Source of the DNA: Tetracentron sinense
Lineage: Eukaryota; Streptophyta; Magnoliopsida; Trochodendrales; Trochodendraceae
Length of the DNA stretch: 64,000 bases
Direction of reading: 5' to 3'
Assembly (NCBI GenBank): GCA_015143295.1
Contig: JABCRI010000908.1
Coordinates: forward strand, 62,001-126,000
The notes below the pieces were generated by a model. That model saw only the letters and a list, made by a program, of their open reading frames with translations, made no database searches and was not told the DNA's origin. Position 1 is the stretch's first letter; every line of letters starts with the position of its first letter. The translations under genes were made by a program, and so were the position numbers. Below are positions 44,525-56,247 of this stretch, in pieces.

Positions 44525-45251
44525 ATAGACCTGGTACAAGTCGAAATCTCTCAAACTTTGAGAGTCGTCCCTCTCAATATGTTCCACGATTCTTCACCCT
44601 TATTCTAAGATTTAAAACATGGAAGAACAACAAATGAAACTACTGCTGAACATGTTGGCTTTGCTAAGCCTTGCCCAAGACAATGGAGATGTTGCTAACC
44701 ACACAAAGAAAACTAAACTTCAAAGAAGGCTATGCCTATTAAGAAGAGACACTCACTGTATTGGATAAAGGAATGCTTACAAACACTAGAAGTCTTTCTC
44801 CATTCAATGCCAAAACCATAGCCTATTCACTCCAATTTATAGAGTTTATATCTTAAGTGAAATTACAAGTGTACCCCTATTCTAGACTTTTCCATAAGAC
44901 ACAAGGGCAATGCCCTTTTAAACTTTCAAAAATTTTTACTTTTCCAAGAGAACAATCTTCTAGAAAGTTCTTGCATGTTCTCCAAGTCAAATGCTTCTAC
45001 CAAATTCTAGAAACTCTAGGAGTCTAGAGACATCATGAGGTTAGACTCTAGAAACTTCCAAGTTTGTGTTTCCAACAGAACAGTAGTGCTACTGCGACTG
45101 CGCAACAGCTTAGTTGCACTCAACTCCAAGGTGTTAGCGTTTCTAAGGAAAAAGATAAATCAGCAGATGAAGATGGAGATCAGTATTTCGATTCGTTTCC
45201 TCCAAGTTTCAGGTTCAGTCCTTATGACTATGAACTCATTCTTCATTATCT
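44525..45251 (+). pseudogene. NAC gene fragment (copy A): leader and part of exon 1
   Basis: Leader and first codons (44525-44652, ATG at 44620) match 59935 onward of the intact NAC gene. After a solo LTR the match continues (45078-45251) through DQYFDSFPP to YELILHYL. It stops at the duplication breakpoint in NAC subdomain A. Subdomains B-E and the C-terminal part are absent. Changes include GFRFCPHD to SFRFSPYD. Confidence 0.82.
44653..45077 (-). mobile_element. Solo LTR, 425 bp, inside the NAC fragment
   Basis: It starts TGTTGG and ends CCAACA, and has the 5-bp duplication GAACA on both sides (44648-44652, 45078-45082). A minus-strand CTATAAATTGG (about 44840) suggests leftward orientation. 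It is absent from the intact NAC gene at 60024, so it arrived after the duplication. Confidence 0.82.
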
Positions 45252-46258
45252 AATCAAATCCCTTAATTTATTCATTACTAAATAAGGGTTTAAGAATCTC
45301 ATCAAAAAATTCTATAGACACACTCTAACCTAAGTCTCTTGCCAAATTGGAACTCACTCTTATTTAATAAGAAATTATAGAAAAATAAACAAAAGGAAAC
45401 ATCTAATTAAACTTAGAAACTGCTCATGTAGCTAGCCTAGCATATTGCATGAGGACTATGAGGACCAAAAGATGAGTTCATGATGGAACAATCTCAACCA
45501 CACCCAGATTTTTCTTCCACATTAATCCAAGAGAAGAAATCTCACAAATAAAAGTAACCCTGCAAGAGCAATGTAATTAGAAAAAGGAAAAATAGAATCC
45601 AACTAAACCCTAATTAAATTTCATTCAAAGAAGAAAACATATTTAGTGCTGATGATATCCAAGCAACTTCACCCCAATCTCATAAGCAAGAAAAGCTTCA
45701 ACAGTTGCAAACATCAACTTATCATCCGACCACCAGTCCATGTTACTAGGCTTCACAATATCCATCTCTTCTCCTAACACCACCTTCGCCAACTTCTCCA
45801 AACTGCACCGACCAAGGTCGCTCTCTCCGCCAAATCACGTAGCTCCACCGGCTTCTCGACATACACCTTCCGTTCGTTCTCAAGCTTCTTCACGTCTTGC
45901 TCTATCCCAACACCTACCACGGTCGTGCGGGAATCAGAGAGGAAATTCCTAATGGATTTGGGCGCGGTCACAGCAGTAACGTCGGAAGCGGGGGTCGTCG
46001 TAACGTCCGACACAATAACCGCTATCAAGTAATTGGAAGAGGAGACAGTGAGATCCAATGCAGAGCTGCAAGAGTTCAAAAGGGTTGTTTTCAAGGCCTC
46101 TATTGGTGTAGTTGAGTTGGCGATCAGCGCAAAGACCAACTAGGAAGTTGCGACCTTTCCTTCTGTAGACTCTTCGAACCTCCCGAATCCATTTAGTGGC
46201 TATTTCTTGACTGTCGGTATAGGTGGTGAGGATGGATTTCTCACCTACTGTTACTATG

Positions 46259-47326
46259 TGTTGGAAAAATTCTGTTTTGGAAAATCTGGGAAAACAGTTT
46301 TTTACAAACTTTGACCCAAAATAAAAGTGGGACCCACAAAGGTTATGAGGCGGGTCCAAGTGGATTCATGTTCTCCTCCATGAGGAGATCAACGTAATGT
46401 ATTCACTTGTCCAAAACAGTGAAGTGGTGAATGAGAAATTCATCTCAAAGTGGGCCACTTGAACATAAATTATAAGTTGAAGAATGGTGTAGTTTAATAG
46501 TCCCACATTGGAAAACTATTGAAACTATAGTGTGGTTTAAATACCATTACCTTGGAGTAAAGGGTGGGCCCTTGGGGCACCCAAATTTTGCGAAGGAGTG
46601 AGCACTTGCTCCAAGGTGGAACCAACACACGCGCCGCCGCCCCGCCCGTGTCCGAGTCCGGTCCGGCCGGCTGGCTGGCTGGGCTTGCTTTGGTTCTAGT
46701 GGGCCTTAAGCCTGGCCCCTATATTTATTTTTTGTTTTGCTGGGCCAAAGCCCGTTTCAACTTATACAGTTATTCCAACAGCTCTTTTAATCCAACAGTC
46801 ATGTCTGTTGGATTTAAATTTGAAACCCAAGAGACATGACCATTCTGGACAGTCTCCTTTGCCTACTATTTAAGGCTTTTCTGGTGAATATTCTTACGAA
46901 CAAAAATTTCCTTCTTCTACTCCCTAGCCTCTGATTCCTTCTGCATATTCATAAGTCTGTGTTAACCCAAGAGAGAGATATAGCATAGTTTTTGGTTCGT
47001 TGGACAAGCAGATTGCTGTGCTTCTTCTGTTTGTGTAAAGATCACTTCATCCTGGGAGGCAGACGTCCGTATATCAAAAGCACCAGTGTGAGGGACGAAA
47101 TCTGTCTTAAGGAGAGAGTTACTACTCGACTTGATCTGTTGCTTTTCAATTCCTAAACCGGTGAGTTCACTTTATTCTGTAGTTTTAATTTATTGTTACA
47201 TGAACAGAATATATAGTGAACCAATATAAAATTCATATTCTGTACACTGAATAGTATTGTTCTATTTAACTTAATAAAGATTGAATACAGAATTATTTAA
47301 TTCAAATACTGTTAAATAAAACAACA
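46259..47326 (+). repeat. 5' LTR of copia element C
   Basis: It runs from TGTTGGAAAAATTCTG to AATAAAACAACA. A TATA-like TATTTAAGG at 46866-46874 may start the transcript. The bases following the LTR (ATCTTAAGACAAATTT) do not match the common initiator-Met primer site. Confidence 0.88.
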
Positions 47327-48384
47327 ATCTTAAGACAAATTTCTTGTATCCAATCTTTAATTTACTAAAAATACTGGTTTCAAAAATTTTGATTTCTGTA
47401 TACTGCTTACAATTTCAAAATTCTGTACACATTATAATTTCCAGAATTCTGTATACTGTTTCTATTTTCACAAATCTACATACTGTTCCTGATTTCAGAA
47501 TTTTGTATAATACAATAAATTTCTACATTCTGTAATACTGTATTAATCTTTAATTTCTAAATACTGTATATCAGAAATTATGTCCTCTACAAGTCAATCA
47601 GTCACTGCACCTACTGCTATGCATACTACTTTACATCCTACTGTTCCTGTGAACCATGGTGAAAAGCCAGAAAAGTTTAATGAAACAGAGTTTAAAAGAT
47701 GGCAGCAAAAGATGCTGTTCTATCTTACAACTCTGAATCTGGCTAGATTTCTTAGAGAAGATGCTCCTGCATTGAAGGAAGGAGAGACTGATATGCAAGT
47801 TGTTGCTGCTGTAGAGGCATGGAAAAATTCTGATTTCCTATGCCGAAACTACATCCTCAATGGATTGGATAATACACTGTATAATGTTTGTGGACAAGGA
47901 TTTCGATCCCCGCACACAGGGGGTATGGGTAATGCCCTGGCGATGGTCGGTTGATTTTAAGTTTAGAGTCGCCACCTATTGATTCGGTAGGGATAAGTCC
48001 CAGTCAATGGATAAGGTCTTGGTCTGGTCAGAGTTCTAGGTAAGAGGTTCGGTTAAGCCCGGGGAAGGTGTTAGGCACCCCGGCACTTCCGTCATTCGAC
48101 GGTTCCTTACTTCCTAGGTTTAAGCCATTTAAGATCAAATTGTTAATCAAATACAATTGATGTAGTTTATACTAACCCAAGAAGGGGAGAGCTAAACTAG
48201 GGTCGGGCCCGAGTCGGGCTGCCTACGTACTCACATTGGGGTGAGATCAGACCGAGCGTAGTTCTGGCACATGAGCCCGTGCCGAGGCTAAGGGGAGTGT
48301 TGTGTGTGCACCAAGGGTGGCTTAGGGTCTAGCCGGGAGGCTAGGGGTGGTTGACCGGGTTGGTCAAGTGCTATGATGTTGGGC

Positions 48385-48697
48385 CTTGTAGGCCCGGGTG
48401 AAGCCCGGTAGGCTTAGGCCCGGTAGGCCGAGAAGGAGTCCGGTGGACTAGGGTTCGGCCTGGTAGGCCTGGATTCGGCCCGGTAGGCCTAGGGTGAAGC
48501 CCGGTAGGCTTAGATTGGGCTCGGTAGGCCAAGGTAGAAGCCCGGTAGGCTAAGGGTTAAGCCCGGTAGGCTTAGATTCGGCCTGGTAGGCCTGGATTCG
48601 GCCCGGTAGGCCTAGGATTAAGCCCTGTAGGCTTGGATTCGGCCCGGTAGGCCTAGGATTAAGCCCTGTAGGCTTGGATCGGCCCGGTAGGCCTGGG
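48385..48697. repeat. Tandem CGGTAGGC repeats
   Basis: About 15 copies of a 20-23 bp unit with core CCCGGTAGGCYT, alternately in AAGCCCGGTAGGCTTA and TCGGCCCGGTAGGCCT forms. A strongly periodic zone inside the solo LTR. Confidence 0.8.
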
Positions 48698-49451
48698 GTT
48701 CAGGTCCAAACTCAGTATTATGGTCCTTAAAAGTTAATTTGTTTATTTCAGGAGTTTTTCCCAATGGTTAAGGATGCTTAACCGCGGTTAAGAGGAGAGG
48801 TCACCATGGTTAAGGGGCTTAACCAGGGTTAAATGGCCGAGTGAGACCATTTTTGGGTTTCTCAAATTATTTTGGAATTTTGGACCATTTGTCCGGATTT
48901 TCTATGATTAAGGGTCGCTTAACCATGGTTAAAAATCAACCCGGATGGGGTTTTTGACCGTGGTTAAGGGTCCTAACCACAATGAAAAAATTACAAAAAA
49001 TATTTTTGGAATCCACAAAATATTTTTGATTTTTTAATAATTTTTGCAGAATTTTATGAGGTCATGGACTGCTTAACCACGGTTAAATGTTAACTATGAG
49101 TGAGTTTACCCATGGTTAACGATCCGGATGAGGTGAAAATGGGCCCAGGGTCCATGGCAGGGCCTAGACTGGCCTCCCACCCGGTCTGGGCCCTCACAAA
49201 GTCCAACTAAGTGCAAAAAAACCTCATATTGTATCCAAATTATAACTATGATTAACGCGAGTTTAACCATGGTTAAAGGGTGAATCCCAGAAATCTGAGA
49301 ATACCAGGGGGTAGCCTGAAGAGTAATGAACAATTTGGGCCTTTGTGGGGCCCAAGGGGAGTTCGGTTGTGGGCCCCACAAAGTCCCAAAGTCGCCCAAA
49401 AAATCACCACATAAAATGATAGATTTCCAAAAAAAATAGATTTTTCAACCA

Positions 49452-49825
49452 CTGTTTGTCAGCGATTTAACCATGGTTAGAGTGCGAGTTAAGAGGTGAA
49501 ATTGCACAGGGGGATAGCCCGGAGTGTTGTGAGTCTAACCATGGCCCTGGTTTCGACCAGGGCTCACTCTAACCATGGTTAGAGTGAGGTTACAGGCAGC
49601 AATCCGAAACTGGAATTTTTTTCCAGATTTTTTGACCTCTGTTCGTCAGCGATTTAACCATGGTTAGAGTGCGAGTTAAGAGATGAAATTGCACAGGGGG
49701 ATAGCCCGGAGTGTGATGAGTCTAACCATGGCCCTGGTTTCGACCAGGGCCCACTCTAACCATGGTTAGAGTGAGGTTACAGGCAGCAACCCGAAACTGT
49801 ATTTTTTTTCAGATTTTTTTGAAGA
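49452..49825. repeat. Tandem duplication of about 187 bp in the solo LTR
   Basis: Two nearly identical copies (49452 and 49639 starts) each hold three AACCATGG palindromes: AACCATGGTTAGAGTG twice and AACCATGGCCCTGG once. Confidence 0.8.
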
Positions 49826-52800
49826 ACTTGCTTGGGGGCTGTTTGGCTTGAGGATGGGAGTCTAGGGGGGGTTCCTCATGGATTGAAGACCCCCCAGACC
49901 TCAAAAGAGATTGTGAAAGGCGGTGGGGGTGGTGAACCCGTGGCCACGCCTCAAGGAGATACCCCCATCTATGAGGAAGATGAAGGGGAAAACTCCTATC
50001 CTTGGCTGAACTAGAACAAAAGCAAATAATATGGGACCCCTGGAATGGGACCAGGGGTCCCTTACAATGGCAATAATACAAGAAGAAAAAAAAAATCAGC
50101 AAGGGAAAAGGGGTATACCCTGTTACAGAATTTTTTTGCTGAAAAAAAACCGAACTAGTGGTGGATGGTGAGGCTTCAAAGGGGATGCCTAGGGAACTCC
50201 TAGAAGTGGCCTAAGGGCTTGAGGGGGTTGAACCTGAGCAGGGATTCGGATGTGGAGGTGAGGAGTCCCCTTGACAGTGAGGGGAGTTCCCTATTTATAG
50301 GGGAGGTCGAGAGGGATACACACGGTATTAGTACCGGGCTTGGTGGAGTGATCAGGAGATGGAGTGGGCGTCTGCAGGAGGGGTGCTGGGCGTGTGACTG
50401 AAACTGCAGGAGGGTGTGGCGTGTGCAGGAAGAAGGTGAACAGTGGTTTTTTTTTAAAAAAAATTATTTTTATAATTTTTTGTTTGGTTTGTTACCGTTT
50501 GGGCTTTAGTCTTATACGGGTATGGGCCAACCCATGTTGGCCCTGCCACATTGGGTTGGCCCAAACAATTCAAACACCTTTTTTTTTTATTTTTTTTTAT
50601 TTTTTTTATTTTTTTTTATTTTAGAAAAAAGAAAAAAACCTTCTTCAGGTAAAAAAAAAAACCTTCTTCAGGTGGGTCCCACCCTAAAAGGCCATGGGCC
50701 TTGATTTTTTGATTTTTTTGATTTTTTTTGTGTTTTTTGGGACTTTGAAAAGGGCCTTGAGCCCATGAGGTTTTAGCCTAGGGTTAGACTAGGGCTAAGC
50801 TAGGGTTAGGCCTAGGGTTTAGCTAGGGTTCACCTAGGGCTAAGGGACATAGGCTGGGTATTAACTATGGTTATAGGATTTAACCCTAGTTAACAAGGGG
50901 TGTAAAAATTGGGTGCTTACAATGTTTACAGTCCAATCAAAACAGCAAAGAAACTCTGGGATTCCTTGGACATCAAATATAAGACAGAAGATGCCGGTGC
51001 AAAGAAGTTTGTGGTCGGAAAGTTTCTGGAATATGTAATGTCAGACTCCAAGACTGTTATCAGTCAAGTCCAGGATCTCCAATTAATTTTGCATGACATT
51101 CATGCAGAAAACATGGTTCTTAGTGAATCTTTTCAGGTGGCAGCCATGATTGAAAAATTACTCCCGGGTTGGAAAGATTTCAAGAACTATCTGAAGCATA
51201 AAAGAAAGGAGATGAAGATGGAGGAACTGATTGTGAGATTGAGGATCGAAGAGGACAACAGAATTTCTGAAAAGAAAACCGGAAAACTTCCAATGGAGTC
51301 CAAGGCAAATGTTGTGGAACAGGGGAAAAGATTAAATGGAAAGATGAGGCAATTCAATGAAGGCTCCTCAAAAGGATATAAAGGTGGAGAGAACAAGAGA
51401 TTCAAATTCACCGGCAAATGCTACATCTGTGATAAACCTGGGCATCGGGCTAAGGATTGCAAGAGCAAGCGAATAAGCCAAAACAAGAAACCTGCTCAGG
51501 CCAACTTCACAGAAATGGACATGATTTCAAATGGAGTCCATGATATGAATTTGTCCGCTGTAGTGTCCGAGGTGAACCTCATTGAAAATTCCAAAGAATG
51601 GTGGGTGGACACCGGAGCAACTCACCACATTTGTATTGATAAGAATATGTTTTCTTCTTATCAAGTGGTGGAAAATAGAGAGCAACTCTTCATGGGTAAT
51701 TCCTCAACTTCCAGAATTGAAGGACAATCAAAAGTGGTGCTGAAAATGACTTCAGGCAAGGAACTTACCCTCAACAATGTGCTCCATGTGTCGGACATCC
51801 GGAAGAATTTGGTTTTAGGATCCTTGTTATGTAAGAATGAGTTTAGATTAGCATTTGAGTCAAACAAGTTTGTCTTGACTAAGAGTGGTATGTATGTAGG
51901 GAAGGGTTACATGAGTGATGGACTCTTCAAACTTAATGTAATGACCATTGTACCTACTAAGAATATGAATAAGAATGCATCATCTTCTAGTTATTTGCTT
52001 GAGTCTTCTAATTTGTGGCATGGAAGATTAGGACATGTAAATAATGATTCTCTACGAAAACTTATACACTTAGGATGTTTGCCTAAATGTAATTTTGATA
52101 AAAATCATAAGTGTGAAGTTTGTGTTGAAGCAAAATTAACTAGAACTTCATTCCAATCTATCGAAAGAAATTCAGAACTTTTAGATTTAATTCACACAGA
52201 TATATGTGATTTAAAATTTGTACAAACTAGAGGTGGAAAAAAATATTTTATTACTTTCATTGATGATTGCTCAAGATATTGTAAAATATATCTTTTGAGG
52301 AGCAAGGATGAAGCTTTGGATATGTTTAAACAGTACAAAGCCGAAGTTGAGAATCAACTTAGCAGAAAAATTAAGGTTGTTAGAAGTGATAGAGGTGGTG
52401 AATATGAAGCACCTTTTGGTGTTTTTTGTTCAGAAAATGGTATCATACACCAAACCACAGCACCTTACTCACCTCAGCAAAATGGTATTGCTGAAAGGAA
52501 AAATAGAACCTTAAAAGAAATGATGAATGCTATGTTGATTAGTTCGGGATTACCTCAGAATTTGTGGGGGGAAGCAATTCTTTCTGCAAATTGTATTTTA
52601 AATAAAATACCCCGAAAGGTAATCAATAAAACACCCTATGAAATATGGAATGGAAGATCACCTTCTTTCAAATACTTGAAAGTGTGGGGGTGTTTGGCTA
52701 AAGTGGCTGTTCCTAGTCCAAAAACGACTAAGATCGGACCTAAGACTGTTGATTGCATATTCATTGGTTATGCAAATAATAGTAGTGCATATAGATTTCT

Positions 52801-54589
52801 GATTCACAAATCTGAAAATCCTGATATGCATATAAACACTATTATTGAATCAAGGAATGCCTATTTCTTTGAAAATGTATTTCCTTGTAAATCTGGACAA
52901 GAGACTAGTTCAATTAAAAGAACTAGGGATACTACTATGAGTAGTAATAAAGACTTTGAAAGTAATAGTGAAGAACCTAGACTTAGCAAACGTGCTAAAA
53001 AGTTAAAGTCTTTTGGTCCTGATTTTCTAACATATTTGTTAGAAAATGAGCCTCAAACTTTTAAGGAAGCTATGTCAAGTCCAGAAGCTCCTTTATGGAA
53101 AGAGGCTGTAAATAGTGAAATTGAATCTATTCTGCATAATCATATATGGGAGTTAGTTGATCTCCCATCAGGAAGTAAACCTCTTGGATATAAATGGATA
53201 TTCAAAAGGAAAATGAAAGCAGATGGTTCAATCGACAAGTATAAGGCAAGACTTGTGGTCAAAGGATATAGTCAAAATGAAGGACTAGATTACTTTGACA
53301 CATATTCTCCAGTGACGAGAATAACTTCAATTCGAATGATGATTGCAATTGCTGTATTAAAGAATCTTGACATTCATCAAATGGATGTCAAGACGGCTTT
53401 CTTAAATGGTGATCTAAATGAAGAAATATACATGGAACAACCTGAAGGTTTCTGTGTTCCAGGACAAGAAAGAAAAGTATGCAAGCTTGTTAAATCACTT
53501 TATGGATTGAAACAAGCACCGAAGCAATGGCATGAAAAATTTGACAATGCAATGTTGTCAAATGGATTCAAAATCAACGAGTGTGACAAATGTATTTATG
53601 TGACAAACATAGATGCATGATATGTCATAATATGTCTTTATGTGGATGACATGCTCATCATAGGGAGTAATGATCAAATGATCAAAACTACTAAGAAATT
53701 GTTGAACAAACAATTTAATATGAAAGACATGGGAGTGGCAGATGTGATTTTGGGAATGAAAATTACCAAAAAATCTTATGGATATGCTTTATCTCAATCA
53801 CATTATATTGAGAAAGTACTTGAAAATTTTAACAAGTACGATGACCATATAGCAAGGACTTGAATAGATGGAAATATGCATTTAGCTAAAAATACTGGTG
53901 AAAGCATATCTCAACTGGAGTATTCTAGAATCATATGAAGTTTGATGTACGTGATGAACTGCACACGTCCTGATATAGCATACTCCATAAGTAAACTAAG
54001 TAGATATACCAGTAATCCAGGGAAAGACCACTGGAAAGCCATAGTGAGGGTACTTCGATATTTAAAGTTTACCCAAAACTATGCATTGTGCTACACCAGA
54101 TATCCAGCAGTCCTAGAAGGATACTGCGATGCAAATTGGATATCAGATACTATAGACTCCAAATCCACAAGTGGATATGTCTTTACATTGGGGGGTGCAT
54201 CAATTTCATGGAAATCTTCTAAGCAAACATGTATAGCACGGTCTACAATGGAATCTGAATTCATTGCATTAGACAAAGCTGGAGAAGAAGCAAAATGGCT
54301 TCGACAATTCTTAGAAGATATTCCTATGTGGCAAAAACCTGTGTCTGCCATATGCATACATTGCGATAATCAATCTGCAATTGGAAGAGCATAGAGTCAC
54401 ATGTATAATGGGAAGTCTCGACACATTCGTCGTAGACATAATACCGTTAGACACTTGCTTTCAAGTGGGATAATCTCTTTAGAATACATAAGATCAAAGG
54501 ATAATATTGTTGATCCTTTAACTAAAGGTTTATCAAGAGAGCAAGTAAGTAACTCATCGAGGGGGATGGGGTTAAAGTCTATAACTTAA

Positions 54590-55173
54590 GGGTATTCACA
54601 GTGGAAACCCAACCTAGTTGACTGAAGATCCCAAGATCTAGGTTCAAAGGGACAACTAAGTTGTGTATGACTCGACCTAATCACTTAAGAGATAATATCT
54701 CTTACCTATTTCTGTAATGAGAAAGTGATGACTGCATCGTGTTAGGATTAACTAAGTTATTAATGATTCTTATATCTTGGACTACCAAGTGGAGTATAGC
54801 AGAATACTCTTAATAAGAATCACCTATGTGAGTGTGAACTGGGCCGGTTCTATAAGAATTGACTAGACTACAATTCTCTAGAGCACTCATGAAACCAGGA
54901 AGTGTTCAGGGCCAAAATGAACACAACAATGAGAACTAAATTATGTTTGGGGATATCATGTGTGTATTCTATTGTCTTGGTTTACAATAACGGCTGGACA
55001 GTTCAAGACATCATGTTCACTGATTAGCCAGTAAATCCGATAGCTCTACATAAGGGAAGGTTCAAAGCCAAAAGCTACCTATCATATGCAAGATATCTCC
55101 TCTTATGTACTCTCTCTTAAGTGTCTGCATAATTTCTGTATTCTGTCCAGGAATTTTCCTTCATGTGGGGGAT
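54590..55173 (+). other. 3' untranslated region and polypurine tract of copia element C
   Basis: It is non-coding. The polypurine tract GTGGGGGATT (55165-55174) directly precedes the 3' LTR. Confidence 0.7.
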
Positions 55174-56242
55174 TGTTGGAAAAATTCTGTTTTGGAAAAT
55201 CTGGGAAAACAGTTTTTTACAAACTTTGACCCAAAATAAAAGTGGTACCTACAAAGGTTATGAGGCGGGTCCAAGTGGATTCATGTTCTCCTCCATGAGG
55301 AGATCAACGTAGTGTATTCACTTGTCCAAAACAGTGAAGTGGTGAATGAGAAATTCATCTCAAAGTGGGCCACTTGAACATAAATTATAAGTTGAAGAAT
55401 GGTGTAGTTTAATAGTCCCACATTGGAAAACTATTGAAACTATAGTGTGGTTTAAATACCATTACCTTGGAGTAAAGGGTGGGCCCTTGGGGCACCCAAA
55501 TTTTGCGAAGGAGTGAGCACTTGCTCCAAGGTGGAACCAACACGCGCGCGCCGCCGCCCCGCCCGTGTCTGAGTCCGGCCGGCTGGCTGGCTGGCTGGGC
55601 TTGCTTTGGTTCTAGTGGGCCTTAAGCCTGGCCCCTATATTTATTTTTTGTTTTGCTGGGCCAGAGCCCGTTTCAACTTATACAGTTATTCCAACAACTC
55701 TTTTAATCCAACAGTCATGTCTGTTGGATTTAAATTTGAAACCCAAGAGACATGACCATTCTGGACAGTCTCCTTTGCCTACTATTTAAGGCTTTTCTGG
55801 TGCATATTCTTACGAACGAAAATTTCCTTCTTCTACTCCCTAGCCTCTGATTCCTTCTGCATATTCATAAGTCTGTGTTAACCCAAGAGAGAGATATAGC
55901 ATAGTTTTTGGTTCGTTGGACAAGCAGATTGCTGTGCTTCTTCTGTTTGTGTAAAGATCACTTCATCCTGGGAGGCAGACGTCCGTATATCAAAAGCACC
56001 AGTGTGAGAGACGAAATCTGTCTTAAGGAGAGAGTTACTACTCGACTTGATCTGTTGCTTTTCAATTCCTAAACCAGTGAGTTCACTTTATTCTGTAGTT
56101 TTAACTTATTGTTACATGAACAGAATATATAGTGAACCAATATAAAATTCATATTCTGTACACCGAATAGTATTGTTCTATTTAACTTAATAAAGATTGA
56201 ATACAGAATTATTTAATTCAAATACTGTTAAATAAAACAACA
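55174..56242 (+). repeat. 3' LTR of copia element C
   Basis: It matches 46259-47326 almost base for base. Differences include GGGACCCAC/GGTACCTAC and a changed GGCTGGCTGG repeat. It ends AATAAAACAACA just before the duplicated CTATG. Confidence 0.9.
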
Positions 56243-56247
56243 CTATG

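Larger units (their letters stand above)
36032..45251. repeat. Segmental tandem duplication, copy A
   Basis: This 9.2 kb unit holds, in order, the exonuclease-like gene, three foldback repeats and the first part of a NAC gene. The same order recurs from 45248. Copy A contains private insertions: solo LTRs at 38843-40969 and 44653-45077, an hAT MITE at 41844-42653 and a Mutator MITE at 44182-44469. Without these it is about 5.5 kb. Confidence 0.82.
47889..50921 (-). mobile_element. Solo LTR of a Tat/Ogre-like Ty3/gypsy element, 3.0 kb
   Basis: It begins TGTGGACAAGG and ends GGGTGCTTACA, with the 5-bp duplication ATGTT on both sides (47884-47888, 50922-50926). On the minus strand it opens TGTAAGCACCCAATTTTTAC, has CCCTATAAATAGGG (about 50289-50302), and ends with GGTGGCGACTC some 80 bp before the terminus, as in Tat-type LTRs. 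No primer site, polypurine tract or pol is present. It lies inside gag of copia element C. Confidence 0.78.
47580..54589 (+). pseudogene. copia element C gag-pol, interrupted and with four stops
   Basis: Gag starts [16 protein letters not shown] at 47580 and is broken at 47888 by a solo LTR. It resumes in frame at 50927. Then come the zinc knuckle CYICDKPGHRAKDC, protease WWVDTGATHHI, pre-integrase LWHGRLGHV, integrase (DLIHTDICDL, RSDRGGEY, APYSPQQNG), RT (GYKWIFKRKMKADGSIDKYK, LYVDDMLI) and RNase H ([20 protein letters not shown]). One frame runs through the whole of pol. TGA at 53618, 53861 and 53936 and TAG at 54392 interrupt it. The catalytic YVDD is kept. Length without the insert is about 1,320 codons, normal for copia. 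Confidence 0.9.
46259..56242 (+). mobile_element. Ty1/copia element C, nearly complete, 9,984 bp
   Basis: Two LTRs of about 1,068 bp (46259-47326, 55174-56242) surround gag-pol. The 5-bp duplication CTATG flanks it (46254-46258, 56243-56247). The LTRs differ at roughly 15-20 sites by eye, near 1.5%, so it is young. It interrupts exonuclease-like copy B. It contains a 3 kb solo LTR in gag and four nonsense codons in pol. Confidence 0.92.

Noticed and set aside
45774..46139. Separate 121-codon protein on the minus strand
   Set aside because: It is a frameshifted reading of exonuclease-like copy B, not an independent gene.
48385..48697. Periodic repeats considered as a CRISPR-like array
   Set aside because: Units are contiguous without unique spacers and lie within an LTR of a plant genome.
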